Shown here: piece after piece, positions 33,700-42,669 of the stretch | Layout of the letters: every line of letters starts with the position of its first letter | How positions within the stretch are numbered: position 1 is the stretch's first letter | Assembly (NCBI RefSeq): GCF_014212015.1 | Contig: NZ_JACJVN010000051.1 | Span: 19,182-83,181 of the forward strand | DNA length: 64,000 nucleotides | Reading direction: 5' to 3' | Origin: Cohnella lubricantis | GTDB taxonomy: Bacteria; Bacillota; Bacilli; Paenibacillales; Paenibacillaceae | Made by a program: the position numbers and the translations under genes | The notes under the pieces: model-generated | What the model was told of the DNA's origin: nothing | What the model saw: the letters and a program-made list of their open reading frames with translations, nothing else | Databases searched by the model: none

Positions 33700-35253
33700 G
33701 TGGAATCGGAGCACCATCAACGGACGAACGCCCACTTGAATCAACTGGCCTCTGTCGGCCAGATTGCCGCAGGCATCGCGCATGAGGTGAAGAACCCGCT
33801 GACGGCGGTCAAAGGGTTCCTTCAGCTGCTGAAGGAGCGCAATGAGCCGCAGTACATCGATATCGCCCAGTCGGAGCTCGAGAACGCGATCGGCATTCTG
33901 CAGAATCTGCTTCAAGTATCGCGGCCGGATTCGGAGGAGGAGCCGTTCGAGTCCATCGACTTATCTGCGGAATTGGAATCTCTGATTCTGCTGTTCCAGG
34001 ATCAATTCTACCGGGTGGAGCTGATTCGCGACTTCCGCAACCCGGGGCAATACATACGGGGCAAGAAGAACCAGTTGAAGAAAGCTATTTTTAACCTGCT
34101 GAAGAATGCATTCGAGGCGATTCCGGGTAAAGGCGCCATTACGGTCGGGCATGACGCTACGGACAGCGAAGTGATCGTCTATATACAAGATAGCGGCACC
34201 GGCATTCCCAAGCACAAGCTCAGCATGCTGGGCACACCGTTTTTTTCGACCAAAGAGGATGGGACCGGTATGGGCTTACCTCTCGTATTCTCAGTTATCT
34301 ATCAACACAACGGAACCGTCGATGTGGAGAGCGAAGAGCAGCGAGGAACCCGATTCACGATCACCCTCCCGCGCGAGACTGGAATGAAGAAGAACAAAGA
34401 GGTGCTACGCTTGGAATTAGATGTCTCTAACTCGGCCAATCTAGTTGAATTCTTCGCGGACAACCGAGATACGTTCGAGGAAAGGCTGCTGTCGGAAGCT
34501 GTAAACGTTAGAGAGCGAATCGACGAGCTGCTCGCGGTCGGCAACATCAACCTACTCGATAATGCGTACCGGCTCGTGCTATACGTCGTGGAGGGCAAGG
34601 AGCACGATGTGATCTCCTTCGCCCGAACGGAGGGTGTCGCCTGGGCCAAGCATTCGCTGACGGTCGCCTTCAAGCTCGAGTGGATTCAAGCCGTCCGGCG
34701 CGTGATGTGGGACTTCCTCTACAATTACGACCGCATCACGAACCACCTGTCGAACAAAGAGGAGTTCTACGGACTTGAGAAGCAAATCAACGATCTGATG
34801 GATCTATTCTTCAGCCACTTCTTCTTGAGCTTCTCGCAGTTCAAGGATGACCTGATCCGGTCGCAAAGGGAACTGATGGCGGACCTGTCCGTTCCGATCA
34901 TCCCGCTGACGCCGTCAATCTCCATTCTGCCGCTCATCGGCGCCGTTGATGAGTCCCGATCCGCCATCATCGAAGAGAAGGTGCTGAGCCAAATAGGCAA
35001 CAACCGGATCGAGACGCTCATTATTGATTTGTCCGGCGTCATCGAGATGAGCCCGGGGGTGATTCGGGATCTCATCAGCCTCCTGGAAGGCATCAAGATG
35101 ATGGGATGCGAGAGCGTCATCACGGGAATCCGGCCGGAGATCGTCAAGACGATGATTCGTCATGGGCTGACGTTCGGCACGAAGGCGACGACCAAAGGAA
35201 CGCTGCAGCATGCGCTGATCGATCATCTCGCCCAGTGGAGCGCTTCGACTTGA
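33700..35253 (+). CDS. Soluble histidine kinase fused to an RsbR-like/STAS module
   Basis: 517 residues in three parts. Residues 1-225 form a kinase core like sporulation kinases: H box AGIAHEVKNPLTAVKGF (His28), N box LKKAIFNLLKNAFEAI, G boxes QDSGTGIP and GTGMGLPL. Residues about 240-385 form a helical domain like the RsbRD N-terminal region. Residues about 395-517 are a C-terminal STAS domain of RsbR type (VPIIPLTPSISILPLIGAVDE; LIIDLSGVIEMSP; ITGIRPEIVKTMI), with Ser at the site after IIDL. No membrane span or PAS domain. GTG start with AGGTG upstream. This fusion would join phosphotransfer with stressosome-type partner switching. No adjacent response regulator. Confidence 0.85.
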   Translation: MESEHHQRTNAHLNQLASVGQIAAGIAHEVKNPLTAVKGFLQLLKERNEPQYIDIAQSELENAIGILQNLLQVSRPDSEEEPFESIDLSAELESLILLFQDQFYRVELIRDFRNPGQYIRGKKNQLKKAIFNLLKNAFEAIPGKGAITVGHDATDSEVIVYIQDSGTGIPKHKLSMLGTPFFSTKEDGTGMGLPLVFSVIYQHNGTVDVESEEQRGTRFTITLPRETGMKKNKEVLRLELDVSNSANLVEFFADNRDTFEERLLSEAVNVRERIDELLAVGNINLLDNAYRLVLYVVEGKEHDVISFARTEGVAWAKHSLTVAFKLEWIQAVRRVMWDFLYNYDRITNHLSNKEEFYGLEKQINDLMDLFFSHFFLSFSQFKDDLIRSQRELMADLSVPIIPLTPSISILPLIGAVDESRSAIIEEKVLSQIGNNRIETLIIDLSGVIEMSPGVIRDLISLLEGIKMMGCESVITGIRPEIVKTMIRHGLTFGTKATTKGTLQHALIDHLAQWSAST

Positions 35254-35444
35254 AGGCAACCGAAGGCCGCTATTCTCCAATCAAGCGTCGCACAATGCTA
35301 TCGCCGCGAACGTTGTTTATGGTTACGCTATCTTGCTCTCATATTCGATGATGCGCCGATAAGCGCCACCTACAGCTTCGGATAAAGTATAGTAAGACTA
35401 TAAACGCGGCTTGTCCGCCAACGTTACCATGAGGAGGCGTGATA

Positions 35445-36131
35445 ATGGAGATGTCATTGCGCGACCGATTGAAGGAGCTTGCCGAAGAGGATTATCGCCG
35501 GTTCGCCTCGTCTCTCATCCCGAACATCGACAATTTGCTGGGCGTTCGGCTGCCTGCTTTGCGCAAGCTGGCGATCGAGATGGCGAAGGGCGATTGGCGC
35601 GCGTATCTGGCGGAGGCGGAGAACGACTACTTCGAGGAGATCATGCTGCAAGGCATGGTGATTGGCTATGCGAAGACGGATGTGGAGGAGCAGCTTCGTT
35701 ATGCGGCGAGCTTCGTGCCGAAGATTGACAATTGGTCCGTATGCGACAGCTTCTGCCAGGGTCTGAAGTTCGCCAGGACGAATCAACAGCGGGTGTGGGA
35801 ATTTCTGCAGCCGTATCTGGCTTCCGATGCCGAGTATGAGATTCGGTTCGGCGCCGTCATGCTGCTGATGCATTATGTGGACGAGGCGCATATCGAGCGG
35901 GTGTTGGAGCTGCTCGACCGAATCGATCATGATGCGTATTACGTGAAGATGGCCGTCGCTTGGGCGCTGTCGATCTGCTTCTCCAAGCTGCCTGAGCCGA
36001 CTCTTCGCTATTTGCGCAGCGACAACTCTCTCGACAAGTTCACCTACAACAAGGCGCTTCAGAAAATAACCGAGTTATCCCGCACCGATCCGGAGACGAA
36101 GGCGATGATTCGCGGGATGAGGCGCAAATAA
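35445..36131 (+). CDS. DNA alkylation repair protein (AlkD-like HEAT repeat)
   Basis: 228-residue all-helical protein of the AlkD/YhaZ superfamily. AlkD-type glycosylases excise N3- and N7-alkylpurines without flipping the base. The N-terminal SLIPNIDNLLGVRLPALRKLAIEMAKGDW, then WSVCDSFCQGLKF and the late VKMAVAWALSICF segments, show the HEAT-like repeats with the conserved Trp and Asp of the cleft. Start ATG 35445 has GGAGG seven bases upstream. It is convergent with the ogt-adaA pair, together a local alkylation-damage cluster. It could also be a glycosylase-inactive homologue; catalytic residues were not verified one by one. Confidence 0.83.
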   Translation: MEMSLRDRLKELAEEDYRRFASSLIPNIDNLLGVRLPALRKLAIEMAKGDWRAYLAEAENDYFEEIMLQGMVIGYAKTDVEEQLRYAASFVPKIDNWSVCDSFCQGLKFARTNQQRVWEFLQPYLASDAEYEIRFGAVMLLMHYVDEAHIERVLELLDRIDHDAYYVKMAVAWALSICFSKLPEPTLRYLRSDNSLDKFTYNKALQKITELSRTDPETKAMIRGMRRK

Positions 36132-36145
36132 GGGCATAACGGCAG

Positions 36146-36172
36146 CCGGACAGGCTACCCTCGCCTGTCCGG
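36146..36172 (+). terminator. Hairpin after the AlkD-like gene
   Basis: Perfect 10-bp stem CCGGACAGGC / GCCTGTCCGG with a 7-base loop, 15 bp past the stop codon, followed by AAATTCTC. There is no good T-run; the five-unit 51-bp array follows at once. Confidence 0.55.
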
Positions 36173-36189
36173 AAATTCTCGCGCAAGTA

Positions 36190-36420
36190 GGTAATCCAGT
36201 TACCTTCTTGCCGTCGTTCTCCCGGATTCCCGCACATGTAGGTAATCCAGTTACCTTCTTGCCGTCGTTCTCCCGGATTCCCGCGCATGTAGGTAATCTA
36301 TTTACCTTCTTGCCGCCATTCTCTCGAATTCCTGCACATGTAGGTAATCTATTTACCTACTTTCCGCCATTCTCCCGGATTCTCGCGAATGTAGGTAATC
36401 TATTTACCTACTTTCCGCCG
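36190..36420. repeat. Five-unit 51-bp hairpin array between alkD-like gene and ogt
   Basis: Cores GGTAA-loop-TTACC start at 36190, 36241, 36292, 36343 and 36394, exactly 51 bp apart. Loops are TCCAG (first two) and TCTAT (last three). In the last two copies the arms extend to GTAGGTAA / TTACCTAC. Spacers are CTTCTTGCCGCCATTCTC-like. The fifth hairpin contains the ogt stop codon. Confidence 0.96.
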
Positions 36421-36968
36421 CTCTTCCCTCGCTCCCGTCCGCCCCCTCGCTCCAGCTGGAGCAGCTTCGCCTTCATCTCCAGCCCGCCGCGGTAGCCGGT
36501 TAAGGCGCCGTTCTTGCCGACGACGCGGTGGCAGGGAATCGTGATCAGGACGGGATTCGCGCCGATGGCCGCACCGACAGCCCGCACGGCAGACGGCCGC
36601 CGGATGCGCTCCGCAATATCCGAATAGGACAGGGTCTGTCCGTAAGGAATGCCGCCGAGCGCTTCCCAGACCGCCAATTGGAAGCTCGTTCCTCTCAGAT
36701 CGAATGGAACGGTGAACCGCTCCCGCTTCTCTAGCAGGTACTCTTCCAGTTCAGCGGCATAGGGGCGAAGCTTGTCCTCATCGCGCACGAGTTCGCTGCC
36801 CGGCATCCGCGCATGCGACCAATCCGCCAGCTCCTCCAGTCCCCCATTCTGCGAGCCGATGAAGCAAAGTCCGCTCGGCGTCGCCGCAACGTGAAGCCGC
36901 CACTCCCCTTGGGCCAGCAGCGTCCAGTAGATTGGCATCTTCTCCGTATTCTCGGATAGATTAGTCAT
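36408..36968 (-). CDS. ogt: Methylated-DNA-protein cysteine S-methyltransferase
   Basis: 186-residue suicide repair protein that takes the methyl group from O6-methylguanine. The active-site motif ITIPCHRVVGKNGALTGYRGG is complete, preceded by the DNA-binding helix region GIPYGQTLSYSDIAERIRRPSAVRAVGAAIGANP. AAGGGGGAG precedes ATG 36968. It follows adaA after 27 bp, so both form an adaptive-response operon. The stop codon falls in the right arm of the last palindrome of the neighbouring 51-bp array, whose edge forms the end of the gene. Confidence 0.94.
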   Translation of the reverse strand: MTNLSENTEKMPIYWTLLAQGEWRLHVAATPSGLCFIGSQNGGLEELADWSHARMPGSELVRDEDKLRPYAAELEEYLLEKRERFTVPFDLRGTSFQLAVWEALGGIPYGQTLSYSDIAERIRRPSAVRAVGAAIGANPVLITIPCHRVVGKNGALTGYRGGLEMKAKLLQLERGGGRERGKSGGK

Positions 36969-36995
36969 AGTCGGCTCCCCCTTCTCTTAGCATCC

Positions 36996-37583
36996 TTATC
37001 GCGAATCCAGCTTCTGCCGCTCCCGATAAGCAGCCGGCGTCACGCCGGTCATCTTCTTGAACAAGGTGACGAAGTACGGCGTATTAGCCCAGCCCGCACG
37101 CAGCCCGACCTCCGCGACCGGCAGGCCCGTCTCCCGCAGCAGCTTCCGGGCCAGCTTGACCCGCTTGCGCTGGATATACTCAACCGGCGTCATTCCCATA
37201 ACCTTCTTGAACGTGCGGTGCAAATGATACGGGCTGCCGTGAGCGGCCTCCGCCAGACGCTCCAGCGAGAGCGGCTCCGTGAACCGGCTGTCGATGTAGG
37301 CTGCGACCGAGGCTATCCATTCGTCGTCCGGCAGCCGCCGGCCGGTCGGCCTGCATCGTTTGCACGGGCGGAAGCTCTCGCTCAGCGCTTCCTCGGCGGA
37401 GCGGAACAGCCGCACGTTCCCGGCATTCGGCGGACGCGACTTGCAGGACGGCCTGCAGAAGATGCCCGTCGTGCGGACCGCGTAACAGAACTGGCCGTCA
37501 TAGGCGGCGTCGTTCGCGAGGATCGCCCGCCATCTCTCATCGGTCAGCGGCAACACATCAGCATCCGAATCCGTATTTGCCAT
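36996..37583 (-). CDS. adaA: AdaA-type methylphosphotriester-DNA methyltransferase / AraC activator
   Basis: 195-residue regulator of the adaptive response. The N-terminal zinc domain has the four cysteines C43, C47, C74 and C77 (FCRPSCKSR; PCKRCRP); methyl transfer to one of them from phosphotriesters turns the protein into an activator. The C-terminal half is an AraC-type double helix-turn-helix (LSLERLAEAAHGSPYHLHRTFKK; VAEVGLRAGWANTPYFVTLFKK). Start ATG 37583 with GGAGGTG upstream; the open frame extends to 37682 without support. It presumably activates its own operon with ogt. Confidence 0.93.
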   Translation of the reverse strand: MANTDSDADVLPLTDERWRAILANDAAYDGQFCYAVRTTGIFCRPSCKSRPPNAGNVRLFRSAEEALSESFRPCKRCRPTGRRLPDDEWIASVAAYIDSRFTEPLSLERLAEAAHGSPYHLHRTFKKVMGMTPVEYIQRKRVKLARKLLRETGLPVAEVGLRAGWANTPYFVTLFKKMTGVTPAAYRERQKLDSR

Positions 37584-37813
37584 CCCGCTTTCACCTCCAC
37601 GAACAGTATAACCCCAAAGGCGGCCCGCGCGGCAGGCTGCGGGATGGATCCGCAAGATAACGAAATCAAGCACGCGGGCCAACCTGATTATTTTCGATCA
37701 GATTCGACTTTAACTCTATTCTCATCTACCCGCAATTATAGTAAATTTAGATGAGGATCAAACGGTCTCCGTTACCCGCACATTCAGCCTATCCGATTAG
37801 AGGAGTTGCCAAC

Positions 37814-39022
37814 ATGTCGTCATCGCCGTCCGGCGTCCAACCTGCAGCCAAGAAGCCCCGCATTCCTGAGATCGACATTCTTCGGACGATGGCGATTCTA
37901 GCCGTCATCATGATTCACGCGACCGGATTCATGCTCTCTAAGCTTGACAAGGCGTCCAGCTATTATCTACCGTACAGCGCCCTGCAGAACCTATCGGCCT
38001 TCGCCGTCCCCGTGTTTATCTTCATCAGCGGATTCGTTCTGTTCTATTCGTATCTGGAAAAGCCAATTACCTCGCGCCTGCTCGGCACCTTCTATCGCAA
38101 AAGAATGCTGACCGCCGTCGTGCCGTACATTGCGTTCTCTGTGATTTATTACCTTGTTCGGCATCGGAACGATCCGGATCTCTTAACGCTTCCGAACCTT
38201 AAGCACTTCGGTTATTTGCTGCTGACGGGCCAAGCTTACACACACCTGTACTATATGATTGTCATCATCCAGTTCTATCTGCTATTCCCGCTTCTGCTGT
38301 ACGCGATGCAGAAGATCAAACGCCCGCTGATCATCCTGCTGGCCGGCGTGCTGGTACAGTGGGCTTACTACTTCGTCAATCGCGAAGTGATCGTGAAGCT
38401 GACCAACATTCCCGAAGTGCTCCACCAGACCGGCGACTTCTTCACTTCCTACATTGCCTACTTCATGTTCGGGGCATATCTGGCCGCACACGGCGAGAGG
38501 TTCATGGCCTTCGCAAGGTTCCAGAAGCCGGGACAATCCGCTTGGGGGCGTTCCATCCCGTGGATCTTCATCTTCGCTGTCTGGCTCGGCGCGGGGCTGT
38601 ACTATGCCTATATCAACTACATGGGCGCCGCTCACAAAATATGGGCGACCTCGCAGACGTTCCAATCGGTCTGGTTCGTCTACAACCTGGCATCCGGCCT
38701 CGTGCTGTTCCGCCTGGCTATCTGGGTATACAAGGCTCTCGGCTCCGGATGGAGGCAAGCCGTTCTCCTCATTGGGCAATGCTCCTTCGGCATTTATCTT
38801 CTTCACCCGCTGGTCTTAATGTACTACCGGAAGCTTCCGGTCAGCGGCAACCCGCTGCTGTTCCACCTCTACTTCATCGGGGAATACGCCTCGGCTCTGC
38901 TGCTGTCTTGGGCGATAACCTACTTCCTGATGCGCCGGTTCCGCTGGTCGTGGGTGCTGTTCGGCTCCAGTCTCGCCAAGCGGCAGATCGGCAACGGCAG
39001 CGGCAGCGGCCAACCCGGTTGA
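37814..39022 (+). CDS. Membrane acyltransferase, family 3
   Basis: 402-residue integral membrane protein of the acyltransferase-3 (OafA/WecH-like) family with about ten spans. The N-terminal signature IPEIDILRTMAILAVIMIHATGF carries the conserved Arg and His. FFTSYIAYFMFGAYLA and the late QCSFGIYLLHPLVLMYYRK are also typical. These enzymes O-acylate surface polysaccharides, peptidoglycan or exported metabolites using acyl groups from the cytoplasm. ATG 37814 with AGAGGAG is preferred to the open-frame start at 37751. The C-terminus ends in a Gly/Ser-rich tail. A five-unit 51-bp array follows directly. Confidence 0.87.
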   Translation: MSSSPSGVQPAAKKPRIPEIDILRTMAILAVIMIHATGFMLSKLDKASSYYLPYSALQNLSAFAVPVFIFISGFVLFYSYLEKPITSRLLGTFYRKRMLTAVVPYIAFSVIYYLVRHRNDPDLLTLPNLKHFGYLLLTGQAYTHLYYMIVIIQFYLLFPLLLYAMQKIKRPLIILLAGVLVQWAYYFVNREVIVKLTNIPEVLHQTGDFFTSYIAYFMFGAYLAAHGERFMAFARFQKPGQSAWGRSIPWIFIFAVWLGAGLYYAYINYMGAAHKIWATSQTFQSVWFVYNLASGLVLFRLAIWVYKALGSGWRQAVLLIGQCSFGIYLLHPLVLMYYRKLPVSGNPLLFHLYFIGEYASALLLSWAITYFLMRRFRWSWVLFGSSLAKRQIGNGSGSGQPG

Positions 39023-39029
39023 GCAGCGA

Positions 39030-39260
39030 ATGTGGTCGATCTATTCGACTTCTGGAACACCAGTACGATCAAACCGCCAAATGAAGTCGACCTATTCGAC
39101 TACATAGACGCGATAGTGGCGATATCCGCAGAAGAGGTCGATCCATTCGACCTCTTCGCCGCGAATAACCCAATCGCTGTAGATAAGGTCGATCTATTCG
39201 ACTTCTGGCGCCCGAACACGGTGTATCGGCTCCATGTAGTCGAACTGATCGACTACCTGC
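39030..39260. repeat. Five-unit 51-bp hairpin array after the acyltransferase
   Basis: Cores GTCGA-loop-TCGAC start at 39035, 39086, 39137, 39188 and 39239, all exactly 51 bp apart. The loops are TCTAT, CCTAT, TCCAT, TCTAT and ACTGA. The third copy extends to GAGGTCGA / TCGACCTC and the fifth to GTAGTCGA / TCGACTAC. The spacers here are far less conserved than the cores, so the hairpin and the period are kept while the rest has drifted. Confidence 0.95.
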
Positions 39261-39263
39261 CAC

Positions 39264-39325
39264 CGCAACAACAAACGCAAACAGCGGAGCCTGGTCAATC
39301 ACCTGACCGGGCTCCGCTGTTTGCG
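39264..39325 (-). terminator. Rho-independent terminator of the second ABC importer operon
   Basis: Perfect 16-bp outer stem CGCAAACAGCGGAGCC / GGCTCCGCTGTTTGCG with an inner GGTCA / TGACC stem, followed on the minus strand by TTTGTTGTT. It lies 17 bp past the binding-protein stop codon. Confidence 0.85.
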
Positions 39326-39341
39326 CTATGCGATGCCTTGC

Positions 39342-40745
39342 CTATTTCGCCGTGCTGTTGTACGTCGCGAGCTTCTCGTTGATCTGCTTCGCGGCATCGT
39401 CCAGCGCAGCCTGCGGCTCTTGCTGGCCGTTCAATACGGCTTCGATCGCGCCTTCGACGATCTGTCTAGCTTCCGGGAACACGCCCATCATCGCGCCGTT
39501 CGTCGCCGGCGTGTTGACGGAAGCGTGCAGCTGATCGACCGCCGTCTGGAATTGCGGGTACTTCACCATGTTGTCCTTCAGCACTTGCTCGTCGTAAGCG
39601 GCCTTCGTGATCGGGAAGTAGCCCGTGCTGACGTTCCAGTAGGCTTGTACGGCCGGCGTCGCCAAATACTTGATGAACTCCCAAGCCGCCTTCTGCTGCG
39701 CTTCCGGCTTGTTGTTCAGAATGTAGTTGCTCGCGCCGCCAACGACGACTCCGCCTTCCTTCACGGAAGCCGGGCGCGGCAGGAAGCCCGTACCGACTTC
39801 GAACTTGCCGCCAACGGCGTTAACGATGTTGCGCAGCCCTGCGGTGGAATCGAGCGTCATCGCGATCTGGCCGGCTGCGAACGCCGCGTTGGTGTCGGCT
39901 GTCTTGCGGCCCAGGTTGGAGATGGCCTTCTCGTCCAGCATGTTTTTCCACCAGGTCAGCGTCTCTACGCCCGGTTCGGTGTTGACCAGAGACTCCGTCG
40001 CCGGAGACGTTCTGCCGTTGCCGTTGTTCAGGTATTCCGCGTTCTGGTTGGCGAAGAACTGCTCCATGAACCAGCCGTAGATGGCGATGGATCCGCCGGT
40101 AACGCCGCTGTCGGTCAGCTTCTTCGCGTACTCTTCGAACTCTTCGTAAGTCTTCGGCGGCTTCTCCGGATCGAGGCCGGCATTCTTGAACGCGTCCTTG
40201 TTGTAATAGAGAATCGGGTTCGACGTGTTGAACGGCATGCCGTTCAGCTTGCCATCCATCATGTAGTAGCTCGTGATGTTCGGCTCCAGCAGGCTCAGAT
40301 CATAACCTTCCGCATCGATGAATTGCTGCATCGGCGTGATGTAGCCCGAATCGATCATGAAGCGGCTGCCGATCTCGAATACCTGCACGATGTCCGGGCC
40401 TTCCTTCGAGCCCATCGAAGCCTTCAGCTTGTTCAAGCTCTCGTCGTAAGAGCCTTGGAAGACCGCCTCCACTTGGATGTTCGACTGGCTGGCGTTGTAG
40501 TCGGATACGATCTTCTTGATCGCTTCCTCATTCGCGCCCGTCATGGAGTGCCACCAGGTGATCTTCACCGGTTCCGTCGCGGCAGGGGTGCTGCTCGCGG
40601 AAGCCGAAGCGCTTGGGGACGACGATGGCTGTACGGCGGAGGATGAGCCCGCGTTGTTAGCAGAAGTGCTGCCGCACGCGGATGCCACGAGCAGGAATGC
40701 GACGGAAGACGCGGCTAACCATTCTTTCGAACGAAGCTTCTTCAT
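39342..40745 (-). CDS. Extracellular solute-binding lipoprotein, UgpB-like
   Basis: 467-residue lipoprotein of the family-1 sugar-binding group. It has lipobox LLVASAC (Cys24), a Ser/Ala-rich linker, and then ITWWHSMTGANEEAIKKIVSDYN, typical of UgpB and related glycerol-3-phosphate or oligosaccharide binders. The segment GMPFNTSNPILYYNKDAFKNAGLDPEKPPKTYEE is strongly UgpB-like. Start ATG 40745 has a distant GGGAGAG. It is the last gene of its operon after both permeases, the reverse of the usual order, separated by 137 bp. Specificity (glycerol-3-phosphate, its diesters or a sugar) is not settled by sequence. Confidence 0.88.
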   Translation of the reverse strand: MKKLRSKEWLAASSVAFLLVASACGSTSANNAGSSSAVQPSSSPSASASASSTPAATEPVKITWWHSMTGANEEAIKKIVSDYNASQSNIQVEAVFQGSYDESLNKLKASMGSKEGPDIVQVFEIGSRFMIDSGYITPMQQFIDAEGYDLSLLEPNITSYYMMDGKLNGMPFNTSNPILYYNKDAFKNAGLDPEKPPKTYEEFEEYAKKLTDSGVTGGSIAIYGWFMEQFFANQNAEYLNNGNGRTSPATESLVNTEPGVETLTWWKNMLDEKAISNLGRKTADTNAAFAAGQIAMTLDSTAGLRNIVNAVGGKFEVGTGFLPRPASVKEGGVVVGGASNYILNNKPEAQQKAAWEFIKYLATPAVQAYWNVSTGYFPITKAAYDEQVLKDNMVKYPQFQTAVDQLHASVNTPATNGAMMGVFPEARQIVEGAIEAVLNGQQEPQAALDDAAKQINEKLATYNSTAK

Positions 40746-40882
40746 GTGTCTGTAGTCTCTCCCTTTTAAATAGCTGATTTGGTCATCTATCAATCAACTG
40801 CTGTCGCAGCGGATTGCGTTGCGAATCGGCGGCGCTTATTGCGATGAATGATGCGCCGCGTATCATCCCATGAGCCGCAGCC

Positions 40883-41704
40883 TCAGCCTTTCAAAGCGCC
40901 CACCGTCATGCCGCGGACCAATTGCTTAAGACCGAAGGCCAGCATGAGCAGCGAAGGCAGAATGACGATGACGATGCCTGCGAACACGAGGTTCCATTCC
41001 GTCGTCTCTTGGTGCTGCAGCATCGAGATGCCGATCTGCACCGTTCTCATCTTGTCGCTGTTCGTGATGAGCAGCGGCCACAGATAAGCGTTCCACATGT
41101 GGAGGAACGAGTAGACGCCAAGCGTGCCGAGAGCGGGTCTGGAGAGCGGAATGACATGCGATAGGAAAAAGCGTACGTGTCCGCAGCCGTCCATGCGCGC
41201 GGCTTCGAACAACTCCGTCGGCAGCTGCATGAAGAACTGCCGCAGCAGGAACGTGCCGAAGGACGCGGCGAGGAAGGGAACGATCAGGCCCTGATACGAA
41301 TCGAGCCAGTCCCAGCCGCGCACCGTCAGGTAGTTCGGGATAATCGTCACTTCCCACGGAATCATCATCGTCGCCATGAACGAAGCGAACAGCAGGTTCT
41401 TGCCCTTGAAGTTCATCCGCGCGAAGGCGTACGCCGCCAAGCTGGAGGTGATCAGCTGGCCGAGCATAACGACGATGGAGACAAGGAACGTATTTCCGAT
41501 GAACGCCGCGATCGGCACGATCTCGAATACCTCAACGAAGTTCTTCAGGTTGAGGCTATGCGGAACGACATGCGGCGGGTACAAGCTCGCTTCGCTCGGA
41601 GGCATGAGCGAGGTCGAGAAGGCGTAGAGAACCGGATACAGCACCGCCAGCGCGCATAGAGCCATGACGATGTACAGAACGGTTGCCGAGATTCTGCGAC
41701 TCAT
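40883..41704 (-). CDS. ABC transporter permease, UgpE type
   Basis: 273-residue inner-membrane subunit with six spans. The EAA loop is TELFEAARMDGCGHVRFFLSHVIPLSRPA at about 180-208, and the C-terminus RGMTVGALKG is typical of CUT1 permeases. Its ATG overlaps the upstream permease stop by 4 bp (ATGA), so translation is coupled; the longer open frame from 41731 is not supported. It works with the UgpA-type permease and a shared ATPase encoded elsewhere. Confidence 0.9.
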   Translation of the reverse strand: MSRRISATVLYIVMALCALAVLYPVLYAFSTSLMPPSEASLYPPHVVPHSLNLKNFVEVFEIVPIAAFIGNTFLVSIVVMLGQLITSSLAAYAFARMNFKGKNLLFASFMATMMIPWEVTIIPNYLTVRGWDWLDSYQGLIVPFLAASFGTFLLRQFFMQLPTELFEAARMDGCGHVRFFLSHVIPLSRPALGTLGVYSFLHMWNAYLWPLLITNSDKMRTVQIGISMLQHQETTEWNLVFAGIVIVILPSLLMLAFGLKQLVRGMTVGALKG

Positions 41705-42669
41705 TGGTAATGCACCTTCTTCTCGACCCATTTGAACTGCACCAGCGTGAGGATGACGATGATGACGAACAAGACGAGCGCTTGCGCGCTGCCCGTGCCG
41801 AAGCGGAAGTTCTCGAACGCTTCCTGGTAGATCGAATAGACAAGCACATTCGTGCTGTTCATCGGGCCGCCGTGCGTCAGAATGTTAATCTGGCCGAACG
41901 ATTGGAACGAGCTGATGACGGAGACGATGGCCAGGAAGAATAATGTCGGCGACAGCAGCGGCAGCAGGATTTGAACGAACGTCCGTACTGGACCCGCGCC
42001 GTCGATCGCCGCGCTCTCCCGAATCTCGTCCGGAATGCCGCGCAAGCCGCTGGACAGGACGATGTAGTTGAAGCCTAGGTTCATCCAGACAGTCATGAGC
42101 GATACCGATAGCAGCGCCCGCTTCGGATCGATCAGCCAGTTGATCGGCGATAGGTTCAGCAGGCTTAGGAAATAGTTCAGCATGCCAAGGCTCGGGTGGT
42201 AGAGGAACATCCAGATGACCGAGGAGGAGCCGACGGACAGGACGACAGGCAGCGAGAAGGCGAATTGGAAGATGGTAAGCCCCCTCTGCTTGCCGCTCGT
42301 TATCGCCGCGAGAATCAGGGCGGCCAGTATGCCCGTCGGTACGGTTAGGAGGGCGAAGTAGACGGTTATTTTCAACCCTTGGAAGAAGAGGTCGTTCTTA
42401 ATCAGATAGTCGAAGTTATCCAGCCCGACGAAGCCCGTGACGCGTCCGGTCAAGTCTGTCGCATGCAAGCTTAGATAGACCGACTTGATCATTGGATAGA
42501 AGAAGAAGATCGCGAACAAGATCAGAGACGGCGCTAGAAAAGCATAAGCCAGCAGATTCTCCCGCCACTTCAACCCGCTCAGCGTCTTGGTCTTGGTTCC
42601 GCGCAGCTGCGCTGCCCGTTCCCGGTTCTGTTCCCGGGGCAGGGTCAAACTGTCCTCCAGCCCGTTCAT
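41701..42669 (-). CDS. ABC transporter permease, UgpA type
   Basis: 322-residue inner-membrane subunit. A basic N-terminal tail of about 35 residues precedes the first span (LLAYAFLAPSLILFAIFFFYP). The EAA loop is PDEIRESAAIDGAGPVRTFVQILLPLLSP. First gene of the operon ugpA-like, ugpE-like, ugpB-like, with AAAGGAG before ATG 42669. No ATPase gene is nearby. The 355-bp gap to the divergent amidase gene should hold its promoter. Confidence 0.9.
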   Translation of the reverse strand: MNGLEDSLTLPREQNRERAAQLRGTKTKTLSGLKWRENLLAYAFLAPSLILFAIFFFYPMIKSVYLSLHATDLTGRVTGFVGLDNFDYLIKNDLFFQGLKITVYFALLTVPTGILAALILAAITSGKQRGLTIFQFAFSLPVVLSVGSSSVIWMFLYHPSLGMLNYFLSLLNLSPINWLIDPKRALLSVSLMTVWMNLGFNYIVLSSGLRGIPDEIRESAAIDGAGPVRTFVQILLPLLSPTLFFLAIVSVISSFQSFGQINILTHGGPMNSTNVLVYSIYQEAFENFRFGTGSAQALVLFVIIVILTLVQFKWVEKKVHYQ

